Positions 8,513 through 19,195 of a DNA stretch of 64,000 nucleotides are shown piece after piece. Position 1 is the first letter of the stretch; the number at the start of each line of letters is the position of its first letter. Origin of the DNA: Caulobacter vibrioides (GTDB taxonomy: Bacteria > Pseudomonadota > Alphaproteobacteria > Caulobacterales > Caulobacteraceae); NCBI RefSeq assembly GCF_002858865.1, contig NZ_PJRR01000017.1:31856-95855 (forward strand), read 5' to 3'. Both the position numbers and the translations under genes were made by a program. The notes under the pieces are model-generated. The model saw nothing but the letters and a program-made list of their open reading frames with translations, was not told the origin of the DNA and ran no database searches.

Positions 8513-8552
8513 GCAAAAGAGTAGGCCGCCTGGCATGGGGTCCAGGCGGCCT
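8513..8552 (-). terminator. probable recA terminator
   Basis: Read on the minus strand, an 11-bp perfect stem AGGCCGCCTGG / CCAGGCGGCCT with an 8-base loop is followed by ACTCTTTTGC. It lies 99 bp past the recA stop. A second long inverted repeat (8557-8569 with 8619-8631, TCGCGGCCTTCGC) lies between it and recA. Confidence 0.75.
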
Positions 8553-8650
8553 GAGATCGCGGCCTTCGCGGCGGTCCGCCGCGGGCGTGTTGAAGGCGGG
8601 GAACGCCCGCGAGTGCGGGCGAAGGCCGCGAAACCCTTGAGCGCCTGGAT

Positions 8651-9721
<1,071 letters not shown>

Positions 9722-9828
9722 TGTTGATCCGCCTTCTATTCCATGATTCCGGCCGCCCGATTGACGCTTCCCGCGCCCCGCCTCAGCAACCTGTGGAACT
9801 TGGTAAAGGCGTACACTCTTTGTTCCAT

Positions 9829-9843
9829 GTTCGCAAGATGTTC
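9829..9843 (-). promoter_or_regulatory. LexA (SOS) box of recA
   Basis: GTTCGCAAGATGTTC fits the alphaproteobacterial LexA consensus GTTC-N7-GTTC exactly and sits in the recA promoter region. Confidence 0.85.
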
Positions 9844-9851
9844 CGCCAGAT

Positions 9852-9873
9852 AGAAACGACCGTTTCTGTCGCA
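9852..9873 (-). promoter_or_regulatory. dyad plus 18-mer shared with the WYL regulator promoter
   Basis: AGAAACG-AC-CGTTTCT (9852-9867) is a perfect 7+7 dyad. Bases 9856-9873 equal those at 179-196 ahead of the WYL regulator. It lies 8 bp upstream of the SOS box as seen from recA, a plausible second activator site. Confidence 0.45.
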
Positions 9874-9948
9874 CCCTCAGTCGCACCGTCCGGAACCGGA
9901 ATTGGGTTTAGTCCGCGCCGCCGCTGAAACCGGTCTTTAAGTCCCGGC

Positions 9949-11592
9949 ATGCAAGGTTTGCGGGCTTACTGGGGGATTGCCGTCTTGTCGCTAGATCCGC
10001 GTCGCCTTCTTGGTCTGGCCTTCGCCAGCGCTGACCTTCTGGTCGAGTTACAGAACGGGCGGGTTCGCCTGGCTCTGGGCGCGGCCCAGAAGGTGATGGG
10101 CGCGAGCGAGGCTGCGCTGGCCGGCAAGGCTTGGGCCGAGCTTTTCCACGCCGATGACCGCGCCTTGATGGAAGCCATGCTCAGCTGCGCCGACGATGGC
10201 GTGCGGCGCGGCCCTGTCGTGCTGCGCCTGGCCGAACCTGCCGACAAGCACATCCGCGTCGTTCTGCGCGCCCTGCCCGAGAACCAGGGCCGCATCTCGG
10301 CCGCCGTCACGGCGGCGCAACCCGCCGGCCCGCCCCTGTCGGCCAGTTCGCTGCAGCCCCGCGAGTCGTTCGACGATATCGCCCAGGGCCTGTTCGAGGC
10401 CGCCCGCGTCACGGGCATCGAGCTGGAACTGGCCATGGTGGAGTTCGCCGGCCTGGGCGACATGCGCGAGGCGCTGTCCCCTGACGAGGCGGTGGCGCTG
10501 GATGTCCGGGTGGCCAGCGCGCTGCGCGCCGAAGCCCATGGCGGCGCGGCCGCCACCAAGCTGTCGGACGACCGCTTCGCCCTGCTTCGTCAACGCGACG
10601 ATCGCCCCGAGAACATGATCAAGCGCCTGACCAAGATGGTCAGCGCCGAGGCCAGCGCCCATGTGGTGCCGCTGGAGAACGGCGGCGGCTCGTCGCGGGC
10701 GCTTCGCGCGCTGCGCTATGCGCTGGACGACTTCCTGCGCGAGGGCCTGAAGGAAACCCCGCCGATGACCCTGTCGGAGGCGATGAACCGATCGGTCAAG
10801 CGGACCCTGGCCCGCGCCGGCGCGCTTGGCGTCGCGGTCAGCCAGCGGCGTTTCAATCTGGCCTTCCAGCCCGTCGTCTCCTTGAGCACGGGCCTGGCCC
10901 ACCACCACGAGGTGCTGGTGCGGTTCGAGGACGGCGGCAGTCCGTTCGCCCTGATCCGCATGGCCGAAGAGTTCGACCTGATCGAGGAGCTCGATCACGC
11001 GATCGTCGAGCAGGCGGTCAAGAAGCTGGCCAACGACAGCGAGCGCAAGCTTAAGCTGGCGGTGAACGTGTCGGGCCAGACGATCGGCAACGAGACCTTC
11101 GTCGAGCACGTCGGCCGGTTGCTGGCCAAGTTCAATGAGGCCAAGGGGCGGCTGATCTTCGAGATCACCGAGACCCGGGCGATCGACAATCTGGCGACCG
11201 CCAACCAGCATATCCAGAGCCTGCGCTCCATGGGCTCGCTGGTCTGTCTCGACGACTTCGGCGCGGGCTCCTCGTCGTTCTCCTATCTGCAGCAACTGGC
11301 GCTGGACATCGTCAAGATCGACGGCCGCTATGTGCGCGAGTTGGCCGACAACAGCCGCGACGGGGCGCTGGTGCGCCGCCTCGTGGAGCTGTGCCGCGAC
11401 CTGAAGGTTCGCACGGTCGCCGAGATGGTCGAGACCTCGGAGGTCGAAGACGTCATCCGCAGTGTGGGCGTCGACTTCGCCCAGGGCTGGCTCTACGGCA
11501 AGCCGGCGGACAAGCCGTTGCCGGCGCTGCGTCCCGCCGCCCCGGTCAAGGCCGTGGCGCGCCGCGCGGGCGCGTCAGACAGCTGGGGCTAG
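9949..11592 (+). CDS. EAL-domain cyclic-di-GMP phosphodiesterase with PAS-like N-terminus
   Basis: 547 residues, no clear membrane segment. The N-terminal 110 residues resemble a PAS fold (GASEAALAGKAWAELFHADD). The middle third is GGDEF-like at best, without a GGDEF motif. The EAL domain spans about 305-525 and keeps the catalytic set: E of HEVLVRF, N of NVSGQ, E of FEITET, DD of DDFGAG, K of IVKIDG, E of AEMVET and Q of AQGWLYGKP. It should therefore hydrolyse c-di-GMP. It is divergent from recA, whose promoter it shares. Start ATG 9949 has no strong ribosome site, so the exact start is less certain. Confidence 0.9.
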   Translation: MQGLRAYWGIAVLSLDPRRLLGLAFASADLLVELQNGRVRLALGAAQKVMGASEAALAGKAWAELFHADDRALMEAMLSCADDGVRRGPVVLRLAEPADKHIRVVLRALPENQGRISAAVTAAQPAGPPLSASSLQPRESFDDIAQGLFEAARVTGIELELAMVEFAGLGDMREALSPDEAVALDVRVASALRAEAHGGAAATKLSDDRFALLRQRDDRPENMIKRLTKMVSAEASAHVVPLENGGGSSRALRALRYALDDFLREGLKETPPMTLSEAMNRSVKRTLARAGALGVAVSQRRFNLAFQPVVSLSTGLAHHHEVLVRFEDGGSPFALIRMAEEFDLIEELDHAIVEQAVKKLANDSERKLKLAVNVSGQTIGNETFVEHVGRLLAKFNEAKGRLIFEITETRAIDNLATANQHIQSLRSMGSLVCLDDFGAGSSSFSYLQQLALDIVKIDGRYVRELADNSRDGALVRRLVELCRDLKVRTVAEMVETSEVEDVIRSVGVDFAQGWLYGKPADKPLPALRPAAPVKAVARRAGASDSWG

Positions 11593-11642
11593 AGGGAACG
11601 CCCCTCCCCCGCGTAGCGGAGGAGGGACGCCCCCAGGGGGCC

Positions 11643-13466
11643 TTATGCCTTGCCGCCCTTGCTGACGATGTAGTCGTCAACCACACGCTCCAGCACGGTC
11701 AGCGGGGTCATGCCCGACAGCAGACCCGCGTCGTGGAACTCGCGGATGTCGAACTTTTTGCCCAGCGCCTTCTGCGCCTTGGCGCGGGCGCGCAGCCAGA
11801 CGATCTTGCCGATCATGTAGCTGCAGGCTTGGCCCGGCCACACGACATAGCGCTCGATCTCGGTGATCGCGCCGCTTTCCTCGTCGCCCATGGTCTCGGC
11901 CATGTACTTGATGGCCTGTTCGCGGCTCCACTTCTTGTGGTGCATGCCGGTGTCGACCACCAGACGCACGGCGCGGAACAGGGCGTCGTGCAGCATGCCG
12001 ATCTGGCCGCGCGGGTCGTTCTTGTAGATGCCCATCTCGACGGCCAGTTGCTCCGAATAGAGCGCCCAGCCCTCGGCATAGCCCGAGAAGCCGATGATCT
12101 TGCGGATCAGCGGCAGGCCCTTGGCCTCGTTCGACAGCGACAGTTGCAGGTGGTGGCCCGGAACGCCTTCGTGCACGGTCAGGGTGGTCAGGGTGTACTT
12201 GGCCTGCTCCTTGGTGTCGCGCAGGTTGATCCAGTAGATCCCCGGACGCTTCCCATCCAGCGAAGGCGAGTTGTAGTAGCCGCCCGGCGCGCCGGCCTCG
12301 ATGGCCTTGGGCACGCGGCGGATCTCCAGCGGGGCCTTGGGCAGCTGACCGAAATAGGCCGGCAGCTGCTTTTCGATCCACTTGGCCTTCTCGTTCAGGT
12401 CCTTGATCAGCTGTTCCTTGGCTTCGTCCGTGTTGGGATAGAAGTCCTCGCCCAGCTTACGCATGCGATCGCCGACCGTGCCCTTGGTCATGCCGATCTT
12501 CTTGAACAGCTTGTCGGCCTCGATCTCGATCGCCTTGACGGTATCCAGACCCAGCTGGTGGATCTCATCCGGCGTCAGGGTCGAGGTCGTGTAGTTCTTC
12601 AGCGAGACGGCGTAGTAGTCGCCGCCGTTCTTCAGGCGCCACACGCCCGCGTCATGGGTGGCCTTGCCGCGCACGCTCTCCATGAGCGCGATCTGACGCT
12701 TCAGGGCCGGCAGCACCGAGTTCTCATAGATCTTGGACGCCTCGCCCGCCCAGTCGCCGGCGATGGTCTTGTCCTTGGTGCGACGGGCGATCGACTTGAC
12801 CAGGGTCGTCTCGGCCGTCGGCGTGTCGGCGAAGGCCTTCATCTGGACCAGGGTCTTGTCGATGACGAAGTCGGGCGGGATCACGCCGTCAGCCATGTCC
12901 TTGGCCGCCAGCGCAGTTTCTTGATCCATCAGGCGCGCAAAGCCCTCCATCCGCGACAGATAGGCGTCGGCGTCGGCCTTGGTCTCGATGCTGTGCTGGG
13001 TGTCCAGGAAGTCCGGCATCTGCTGGTAGCTGCCGGTCAGCTGGCTCAGCACATACGGCGCGCCCGAACCGCCGCCGCCATAGGTGAACTTGCTGTTGCC
13101 TTCGTCCATCACCGCCAGGATGAACTCGACAGTGTCGTAGTTGACCGCGTCCATGCCCTTCAGCGCGCGGCGGTCGATGGCGCGCAGCGCCGCCAACTGT
13201 TTGCGCGTCTCGGCCTGGCCGGCCTCGATCGCGGCGAACGAACGGTCGCTGAGCAGACCCTTGGTCCAGGCCAGATCGCCGCTGTCGATGCCCAGCCCCG
13301 TCGCCGTCTCCGGCGACTGGCGCAGTTGCTTGGCCATGACCGCGTCGAACAGGGCGTTGAGCTTGGCGGCTTCCCCCTCGCGCGCCAGGGCCAAGGACGG
13401 CAGGCCGCCTGTGGCCGCAAACCCGGCGGCGGCGGTGGCGAACATCATATGACGACGATTGAGCAT
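11643..13466 (-). CDS. exported DUF885 metallopeptidase-like protein (first of two)
   Basis: 607 residues. The N-terminus MLNRRHMMFATAAAGFAA has a twin-Arg-like start and hydrophobic core, consistent with export. DUF885 spans about 30-600 and carries the zinc-binding HEGVPGHHLQ at about residue 432, with a conserved downstream E in GYAEGWALYSE. The family is thought to contain gluzincin-like peptidases; no substrate is known. A paralogue of similar length lies at 37542-39332. The adjacent gene, 104 bp upstream on the same strand, is a SnoaL-like protein. The 50-bp gap after the preceding EAL gene holds a short C/G-rich palindrome. Confidence 0.87.
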   Translation of the reverse strand: MLNRRHMMFATAAAGFAATGGLPSLALAREGEAAKLNALFDAVMAKQLRQSPETATGLGIDSGDLAWTKGLLSDRSFAAIEAGQAETRKQLAALRAIDRRALKGMDAVNYDTVEFILAVMDEGNSKFTYGGGGSGAPYVLSQLTGSYQQMPDFLDTQHSIETKADADAYLSRMEGFARLMDQETALAAKDMADGVIPPDFVIDKTLVQMKAFADTPTAETTLVKSIARRTKDKTIAGDWAGEASKIYENSVLPALKRQIALMESVRGKATHDAGVWRLKNGGDYYAVSLKNYTTSTLTPDEIHQLGLDTVKAIEIEADKLFKKIGMTKGTVGDRMRKLGEDFYPNTDEAKEQLIKDLNEKAKWIEKQLPAYFGQLPKAPLEIRRVPKAIEAGAPGGYYNSPSLDGKRPGIYWINLRDTKEQAKYTLTTLTVHEGVPGHHLQLSLSNEAKGLPLIRKIIGFSGYAEGWALYSEQLAVEMGIYKNDPRGQIGMLHDALFRAVRLVVDTGMHHKKWSREQAIKYMAETMGDEESGAITEIERYVVWPGQACSYMIGKIVWLRARAKAQKALGKKFDIREFHDAGLLSGMTPLTVLERVVDDYIVSKGGKA

Positions 13467-13569
13467 GGTTTTCCTCCCCAGAGGCGCATTGAAGGACGAA
13501 GGCGTAAGCCCCGCCCCTGTTTGGGCTTAATTAATTCCGCGTCATACTCGCTGGGAAGAGGCCCGTCGC

Positions 13570-13947
13570 TCAAGCCAGCGTCACGAAAAGCTCGTTCTCG
13601 ATCACCCACTGGCCCGTGACCTTCTTCCAGGTCGCCAGATAGGTCCCTGACTGCTCGGCGGCGTCCTTCCAGGTCCCGACCCAGCGGCCGCGCTCGGCGG
13701 CGCGGGCGCCCTCGGCGTCGAGGGTGATGTCCTCGGTCGTGCGGACATAGGCCACGAAGCCCTTGTCGGCGAACTGGCCGGCGAAGGCGGCCAACACGTC
13801 CTCGGCGCCCAGCAGCAGAGAGCCATCGCCGGCGATCAGGGTGATGCGCGGGTCGAAGAACGGCCGCAGGCGCGCGGCGTCCTTGGCGGCGATCAGCTTG
13901 TTGGTCAGCTTGCGGCGCGCAGCGATGGCGTCTTGCGGCGTGGTCAT
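13570..13947 (-). CDS. SnoaL/DUF4440-like NTF2-fold protein
   Basis: 125 residues, with the alpha+beta cone pattern: an N-terminal helix (AIAARRKLTNKLIAAKDAARL), ITLIAGDGSLLLGAEDVLAAF, then strands ending WVGTWK and SGTYLATWKKVTGQWVIENELFVTLA. This fits the DUF4440/SnoaL-like group, which has varied or no catalytic roles. It has no signal peptide. It is transcribed towards DUF885 and divergently from the GNAT at 14016. Function unknown. Confidence 0.75.
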   Translation of the reverse strand: MTTPQDAIAARRKLTNKLIAAKDAARLRPFFDPRITLIAGDGSLLLGAEDVLAAFAGQFADKGFVAYVRTTEDITLDAEGARAAERGRWVGTWKDAAEQSGTYLATWKKVTGQWVIENELFVTLA

Positions 13948-14015
13948 GGCGGTCTTCCGGTTCGAGCCCGTCGGTGTAGCGTGCGCGGACCACGCCTAGC
14001 AAACGCCGAGTCCCG

Positions 14016-14537
14016 ATGCCCGCCCCGACCCTGACCACCGATCGCCTGACCCTGGCCCCGCCCACCCTCGCCGACTTCAAGGACAGCCTGGCCATGTGGA
14101 TGGATCCGCTGGTGGTCAAACACGTGGGCGGCCGCCCCTTCACCGAGGAGGAAAGCTGGACCCGGCTGATGCGCGCCCGGGGACTCTGGGAGGTGCTGGG
14201 CTTCGGCTACTGGGCGGTGCGAGAAACCGCGACGGGCCGCTATGTCGGCGAGGTGGGCTTTGCCGACCTGCGGCGCGAGCTGGAGCCCAGCCTCTATGGC
14301 CTGCCCGAGATGGGCTGGGTGCTGGCGGCCTGGTCGCACGGCCAGGGCTTTGGGACCGAGGCGGTGCGGGCGGGCCTGGCCTGGATCGACCAGGCCCTGG
14401 CGCCCGAGGTCGTGCCCTGCATCATCAATGTCGAGAACGCCCCCTCCATCGCGCTCGCCCAGAAGGTCGGCTTCACGCTGAAGACCCACACGACCTACAA
14501 GAGCTCGCCGATTCTGATGATGGAGCGGCGACGGTAA
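14016..14537 (+). CDS. RimJ/RimL-type GNAT acetyltransferase
   Basis: 173 residues. It opens LTTDRLTLAPPTLADFKD, the usual RimJ/RimL start. GYWAVRE and YVGEVGFADL form the central strands, GYLAVWxxGxG-like WVLAAWSHGQGFGTEAV is the acetyl-CoA loop, and NVENAPSIALAQKVGF is the family's C-terminal signature. It probably acetylates a protein or small-molecule amine; the target is unknown. Confidence 0.88.
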   Translation: MPAPTLTTDRLTLAPPTLADFKDSLAMWMDPLVVKHVGGRPFTEEESWTRLMRARGLWEVLGFGYWAVRETATGRYVGEVGFADLRRELEPSLYGLPEMGWVLAAWSHGQGFGTEAVRAGLAWIDQALAPEVVPCIINVENAPSIALAQKVGFTLKTHTTYKSSPILMMERRR

Positions 14538-14611
14538 GGGCCTGACCGCCTTCCCAATGACAGCGCTGCCACATAGGGTGGCGCCGCCCGCAAGCGGGCG
14601 TGGGAGGACAC

Positions 14612-15484
14612 ATGCTCAAGACCCTGGCCCTGACCCTGGCGATCGCCGTGACCTCGCCCGTTCTGGCGCAAACCCGCCCGCCTCTGGTCCTGACGGATAT
14701 CCCTGCGGCGGCGGGCCCGTCTGTCACGCTGTTCAATGGCCGGGACCTCAAGGACTGGGACGCTTGGCTCGGCTATGCCGATCCGGCCTTGACCTACAAG
14801 CGCCCGCCGGTCGCGCCCCTGGGCGTCACCGCCAAGAGCGCCGAGATGTTCAAGGTGGTGGTCGAGGACGGCCGCCCGGCGCTGTATGTGAACGGCGCTG
14901 TCTGGGGCAGCCTCGTGCATCGCGGCGACTTCCAGAACTATCACCTGCGCCTGCAGTACAAGTGGGGCAAGGGCCGCTGGGCCCCGCGCGAGAAGGAAGC
15001 GCCCAATAACGGTCTGCTCTATCACACCCACGGCGCGCCCGGCGTCGTCTGGGGCACCTGGAGCCAGTCGGTCGAGTTCGAGATCATGACCGGCTCGGTC
15101 GGCATGGTGGTGCCGGTCGGCGAGGCCATCGCCGTGGCGGTCGAGGGCGTCGAGGACCCGACCCTGATCGCGCCGAAGCTGCGCTATGTGCCAGGACGCC
15201 CCGCGCTCACCGCAAAGGGCGGCACAGCGAACTGGAACGTCGAGGCCTATAACGACGTCGAAAAACCGGCGGGCGAGTGGAACACCCTGGACCTCTACGT
15301 CGTGGGCGATCGCGCCGTGCACGTCGTCAACGGCGTCCCAGTCATGGAGGTGCGCGCCATGACCGCCAACGGCAAGCCCCTGACCCATGGCGCGATCCAG
15401 TTGCAGTCGGAAGGCGCAGAGACCTTCTTCCGCGACTTGGTGCTGACCCCCATCAAGACCCTGCCGCGGGTGGTTCCGAAGTAG
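14612..15484 (+). CDS. secreted DUF1080 (3-keto-disaccharide hydrolase-type) protein
   Basis: 290 residues with a signal peptide (MLKTLALTLAIAVTSPVLAQ). The concanavalin-like DUF1080 domain fills the rest: SVTLFNGRDLKDWDAW at the start, NYHLRLQYKWG, NNGLLYHTHG, SVEFEIM, then GEWNTLDLYVVGDRAVHVVNG and GAIQLQSEGAETFFRDL. These are the classic DUF1080 landmarks. The family hydrolyses modified glycosides such as 3-keto-sugars. GGGAGGA 4 bases before the ATG at 14612 decides this start over a GTG 12 bases earlier. Confidence 0.9.
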   Translation: MLKTLALTLAIAVTSPVLAQTRPPLVLTDIPAAAGPSVTLFNGRDLKDWDAWLGYADPALTYKRPPVAPLGVTAKSAEMFKVVVEDGRPALYVNGAVWGSLVHRGDFQNYHLRLQYKWGKGRWAPREKEAPNNGLLYHTHGAPGVVWGTWSQSVEFEIMTGSVGMVVPVGEAIAVAVEGVEDPTLIAPKLRYVPGRPALTAKGGTANWNVEAYNDVEKPAGEWNTLDLYVVGDRAVHVVNGVPVMEVRAMTANGKPLTHGAIQLQSEGAETFFRDLVLTPIKTLPRVVPK

Positions 15485-15594
15485 CCGCGCGGTTCAAGCC
15501 CTTCGCGCCACGCCTCGGACCGGGAAAAATGCGGGTCATGGCGCGCTTGCGCGGTATAACCGCCGGCGATCCCCCTCCTCGTCCCAGGCTCTCC

Positions 15595-15912
15595 ATGGTT
15601 CGCAAAGTCTCCGCCAAGCTCGTCGCTGTTCCCGATCCGACCGCCGAGGCCGACCGCGCCTGGTTCGACGCCCATCCGGAACGCAAGTTCCGTCTGCGTG
15701 ACCCCGCGCCCGTGGAGTTCAAGGACCCGCTGGGCGATCCCGGCGAGGGCTTTTCCTGGCGCGTGCTGATCGCTCGCCTGCCCGACGGCGGCCGGCTGCG
15801 CCTGCCGGTTTCGCTGTCCTGGGAGTTGCACAACGACCATGCCAAGGACCAGCACCTGCAGATCCTGTTCGATCAGGTCGCCCCTCCCGAGGCCAAGGCG
15901 CGCCTGTCCTGA
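15595..15912 (+). CDS. hypothetical protein, about 105 aa
   Basis: Unrecognised small soluble protein with a basic start (MVRKVSAKLVAVPD), RAWFDAHPERKFRLRDPAPVEF and a C-terminal HAKDQHLQILFDQV. Codon bias is normal for the region. The frame extends further upstream, but 15595 is the first ATG that does not overlap the preceding gene's end or low-complexity sequence. Function cannot be inferred. Confidence 0.6.
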   Translation: MVRKVSAKLVAVPDPTAEADRAWFDAHPERKFRLRDPAPVEFKDPLGDPGEGFSWRVLIARLPDGGRLRLPVSLSWELHNDHAKDQHLQILFDQVAPPEAKARLS

Positions 15913-15950
15913 GCCTTGACGCGCCGCGCTGTTCACGCACCCTTTCGCCC

Positions 15951-16364
15951 ATGATCCGCACGGTCGTTCTCTGGGCGCTGGTCCTGGCGCTGGGCGCGTT
16001 CGCCCTGCAATGGCTGGAGTACGGCTTCGTCGTGCGGGCCTTCTCCTGGCAGGTCTATGTCGGACTGGTCGGCGCGGCGTTCGCGGCCGGCGGCGTCTGG
16101 GTCGGTTGGCGGCTCGCCGCTCGCGCTCGCCCCGAGATCTTCCAGCGCAATGACGCGGCCCTGGCGAGCCTTGGTTTGACGGGCCAGGAGATCAAGGTTC
16201 TGGAGCGTCTGGCGGCCGGTCGCTCCAACAAGGAGATCGCCCGCGACCTCGGCCTTTCGCCCAACACCGTCAAGACCCACGTGGGCAACCTCTATGCCAA
16301 GCTGGAGGTCAGCCGCCGAACCCAGGCGGTCGGCAAGGCGCGGGAGCTGTCGCTGATCCCCTGA
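15951..16364 (+). CDS. membrane-anchored LuxR-type HTH regulator
   Basis: 137 residues. Two transmembrane helices (about 4-24 and 38-57) are followed directly by a LuxR/GerE DNA-binding domain (about 72-135: LTGQEIKVLERLAAGRSNKEIARDLG, then SPNTVKTHVGNLYAKL). There is no receiver or sensory domain. The HTH motif is complete, so it should bind DNA from the inner membrane. Two-TM LuxR proteins of this small size are known in alphaproteobacteria but poorly characterised. The next gene encodes a four-TM protein 121 bp on. Confidence 0.85.
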   Translation: MIRTVVLWALVLALGAFALQWLEYGFVVRAFSWQVYVGLVGAAFAAGGVWVGWRLAARARPEIFQRNDAALASLGLTGQEIKVLERLAAGRSNKEIARDLGLSPNTVKTHVGNLYAKLEVSRRTQAVGKARELSLIP

Positions 16365-16485
16365 ACTTGACCGCCCTCCGATTGGGCGAAACTGTCGATC
16401 TCACCCTTTTGGGCGATACCGCTTCGACCAGGAAGCGGGACAGCTTGCGGGGCGCGTCGCAGGGGGCGGCGCGGAGGAGAACACC

Positions 16486-17016
16486 ATGCAACGCACTATT
16501 CTCATCCACGGCCTGGCGTCTGGCGCCATCATCATTCTGGGTATGATCGCCACCATCGTGCTCTCCAAGGGCGGAGCGCCGCATTCCAACGTCTGGCTTG
16601 GCTATCTGATCATGCTGGTCGGGCTGTCGTCGATCCTGCTGGCGGTCAAGTCGCACCGCGACAAGGCGCTGGGCGGCGTCATCAAGTTCTGGCCCGCCCT
16701 GCTGGTCGGCCTGGCCGTCGCCCTGGTGGCGGGGATCGCCTACGTCCTGATCTGGGAGGTCTATCTGGCGCTCACCAACTACACTTTCATGGAGCAGTAC
16801 GTCGCCAGCACCCTGGCCCAGAAGAAGGCGGCAGGCCTCAGCGGCGCCGAATACGCCAAGCTGGCCGCGGATCTCGAGGCGATGAAGCGCAGCTACGCTA
16901 ACCCGCTGCTGCGCATGCCCATGACCTTCACCGAGATCTTCCCGGTCGGGGTGCTGGTCGCTCTGGTCAGCGCGGCGCTGGTGCGCAATCCGAAGTTCCT
17001 GCCGGCGAAGGCTTGA
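16486..17016 (+). CDS. DUF4199-like membrane protein
   Basis: 176 residues with four predicted transmembrane helices (about 8-28, 38-56, 68-93, 145-165) and a cytoplasmic or periplasmic charged loop (about 105-140, QKKAAGLSGAEYAKLAADLEAMK). The pattern fits DUF4199. CGGAGGAG precedes the ATG. It may be cotranscribed with the LuxR-type gene. Function unknown. Confidence 0.75.
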   Translation: MQRTILIHGLASGAIIILGMIATIVLSKGGAPHSNVWLGYLIMLVGLSSILLAVKSHRDKALGGVIKFWPALLVGLAVALVAGIAYVLIWEVYLALTNYTFMEQYVASTLAQKKAAGLSGAEYAKLAADLEAMKRSYANPLLRMPMTFTEIFPVGVLVALVSAALVRNPKFLPAKA

Positions 17017-17027
17017 GGCGCTTGTGG

Positions 17028-17054
17028 GCCCGCCGTTCCTTTAGGGCGGCGGGC
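17028..17054. terminator. hairpin between convergent DUF4199 gene and cckA
   Basis: An 8-bp stem GCCCGCCG / CGGCGGGC with an 11-base loop occupies the 39-bp gap between convergent genes. It lacks a clear T-tract on either strand, so termination is an inference. Confidence 0.45.
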
Positions 17055-17055
17055 T

Positions 17056-19131
17056 CTAAGCCGCCTGCAGCTGCTGCTTGACGCGCTCGGCCAGGGTCTT
17101 GATGTCGATCGGCTTGGGCAGGAAGGTCACGCCCGTCTCGCCCTCGAGCAGATCGCTGAACTCGGCCTCGGCATAGCCGGAGATGAACATCACCGGCGCG
17201 GTCCCCAGATAGCCACGCGCCTTCTTCAGCAAGGTCGGGCCGTCGATGCCGGGCATGATCACGTCGCTGATCAAGAGGTCGATCGTGCCGGCGTTTTCCT
17301 CGGCGATGATCAGGGCCTCTTCGCCGTCGGCCGCCTCAAGCACCTCGTAGCCACGGGCGCGCAGCAGGCGGGCGGCGACGCTGCGCACGGCGTCCTCGTC
17401 CTCGACGAACAGGATGCGGCCGGCGCCCGACAGGTCGCGGGCGGCGCGCGGCTTGGCGGGCTCGGCGACGGCCTGGACGGCGACCGCGCCGGCGGGCGCT
17501 TCATAGACCGGCAGGAAGATGCGGAAGGCCGCGCCTTCGTTCGGACGGCTGTGGACGTGAATCCAGCCGTCGCTCTGCTTGACGATGCCATAGACGGTGG
17601 CCAGGCCCAGGCCCGTGCCCTCGCCCACCGGCTTGGTGGTGAAGAACGGGTCGAAGATCTTGCCCATGACGTCGGGCGGAATGCCCGGACCATCGTCACT
17701 GACCTCAATGAAGGCCGTGTCGCCGTCGGCGGCCGGGAAACCCAGCTGGATCGCCTCGTCGCGGGTCAGGCGCGCGGTGCGGATGCGCACGACGCCGCCG
17801 CCCTTGGCCGCGCGCACGGCGTCGCGGGCGTTGACGGCCAGGTTCATGACCGCCGTCTCGAGCTGGCTCTTGTCGGCGCGCACCTGCGGCAGGTCGCGGC
17901 CATAGTCGGTGATCAGCTTGACGTCTTCGCGCAGCAGGCGACGCAGCAAGACCTCGAACTCGCTGATCAGCTCGCCCAGATCCAGCACCTCGCGCTGCAC
18001 GGTCTGCTTGCGCGAGAAAGCCAAGAGCTTGCGCACGAGGTCGGCGGCGCGCACGCCCGTCTGACGGATCTCGTTCAGCCCCTCGTACGACGGATCGCCG
18101 ACGGGATGGCGATGCAAGAGCTCGTCCAGGCGCAGCTGGATGGCGGTCAAGAGGTTGTTGAAATCGTGCGCCACGCCGCCGGCCAGCTGGCCGATGGCCT
18201 GCATCTTCTGGGCCTGGGACAGCTGCAGCTCGATCTGCTTCTGCTCGGACACGTCGATCATGTAGGCCACCAGGCGGCCTTCGGCGCGATAGAGGTAAAG
18301 GTGAGCGATGCGCGACGGATCGCGCGCCAACCGCACCTCGTAGGGACCGGCGCGGCCTTCGTTCAGGCGTGTCTCGGCCTCGGCGCGCGAGGCGGCGTCG
18401 ATCAGATCGCCGAACAGCACACCGGCCTTGGCGCCGGTCATCGTGGTCAGCGCCGGATTGGTCTCCAGCACCCGCGAGGTGAACGGCTCCAGGCCTTCCA
18501 GCAGGGCCGCGCCGAACGGCGAGGCGCCGGCGAAGGCGTCCAGCGAGCTGGGTGGCGGGGCGGCGCGCTCGGCGACCGGGGCCGGCGACGCGTCTTCCAC
18601 GACCGGCTCAGCGACAACGATGGGCGCAAGCCGGATCATCAGCCGTCCGCCCGCCAGGCGCGAGACCTTGGCGGTGTAGTCGGTTCCTCCAGCGCTCAGC
18701 ATGCCCTCGGCCATCTGCCCCTGGCGCGCCTGGACCAGGGCCGCAAAAAGGCTGGAGCCCGCCACGCCCTTGGGCAGGCGGCGCTGTTCGCCCATGACTT
18801 CGCGCCAGGGCCCGTTGGCGGCCAGGACGCGACCGTCGGCGGCGGCCAGGGCGGCCGGCTCGGCCAGCGCCTCGATGAACCCCTCGGCCTGGTCGGCGTC
18901 GCCGCCGGAAAGCGCTGAGCCGCGAATGGCGACAAGGCCCAACACAGCCACGCCCGCGACGCCCAGAAGCAGCAGCAGGCCGGCCAGGGTGGTCGGTCCG
19001 GCCTTGAGCGCCGGCGCCGCCGAGAGGGCCGCCGCAGCCACGAAAAACACCGCCGCGCCGACCAGCCATGGATCAAACCGCCGACGCGGGGCGCCGGTCG
19101 AAACCTTGTCCTGGAGCTGCAAGTCGGCCAT
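17056..19131 (-). CDS. cckA: cell-cycle hybrid histidine kinase CckA
   Basis: 691 residues, exactly the C. crescentus length. Two N-terminal transmembrane helices (about 22-41, 46-70), two PAS-like regions (about 85-170 and 200-298), HisKA with [12 protein letters not shown] (His322), HATPase (N box [28 protein letters not shown]) and a receiver with [15 protein letters not shown] (phospho-Asp near 623). CckA phosphorylates CtrA and CpdR through ChpT, and switches to phosphatase under DivK/DivL control. It follows flhB on the same strand with a 102-bp gap containing a 10-bp direct repeat. Confidence 0.98.
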   Translation of the reverse strand: MADLQLQDKVSTGAPRRRFDPWLVGAAVFFVAAAALSAAPALKAGPTTLAGLLLLLGVAGVAVLGLVAIRGSALSGGDADQAEGFIEALAEPAALAAADGRVLAANGPWREVMGEQRRLPKGVAGSSLFAALVQARQGQMAEGMLSAGGTDYTAKVSRLAGGRLMIRLAPIVVAEPVVEDASPAPVAERAAPPPSSLDAFAGASPFGAALLEGLEPFTSRVLETNPALTTMTGAKAGVLFGDLIDAASRAEAETRLNEGRAGPYEVRLARDPSRIAHLYLYRAEGRLVAYMIDVSEQKQIELQLSQAQKMQAIGQLAGGVAHDFNNLLTAIQLRLDELLHRHPVGDPSYEGLNEIRQTGVRAADLVRKLLAFSRKQTVQREVLDLGELISEFEVLLRRLLREDVKLITDYGRDLPQVRADKSQLETAVMNLAVNARDAVRAAKGGGVVRIRTARLTRDEAIQLGFPAADGDTAFIEVSDDGPGIPPDVMGKIFDPFFTTKPVGEGTGLGLATVYGIVKQSDGWIHVHSRPNEGAAFRIFLPVYEAPAGAVAVQAVAEPAKPRAARDLSGAGRILFVEDEDAVRSVAARLLRARGYEVLEAADGEEALIIAEENAGTIDLLISDVIMPGIDGPTLLKKARGYLGTAPVMFISGYAEAEFSDLLEGETGVTFLPKPIDIKTLAERVKQQLQAA

Positions 19132-19195
19132 CGGCGAGGTTGTACCTTTCTTACGGCGAGCCAGCGACTCACCCGCAATTGGAGAAAGAATAGCC

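Noticed and set aside
9722..9886. Longer RecA N-terminus
   Set aside because: The extra 55 codons run through the promoter and SOS box region and do not resemble RecA.
11391..13619. 742-codon open frame opposite DUF885
   Set aside because: Antisense shadow of an exported protein with a signal peptide and zinc motif; no domain in the frame.
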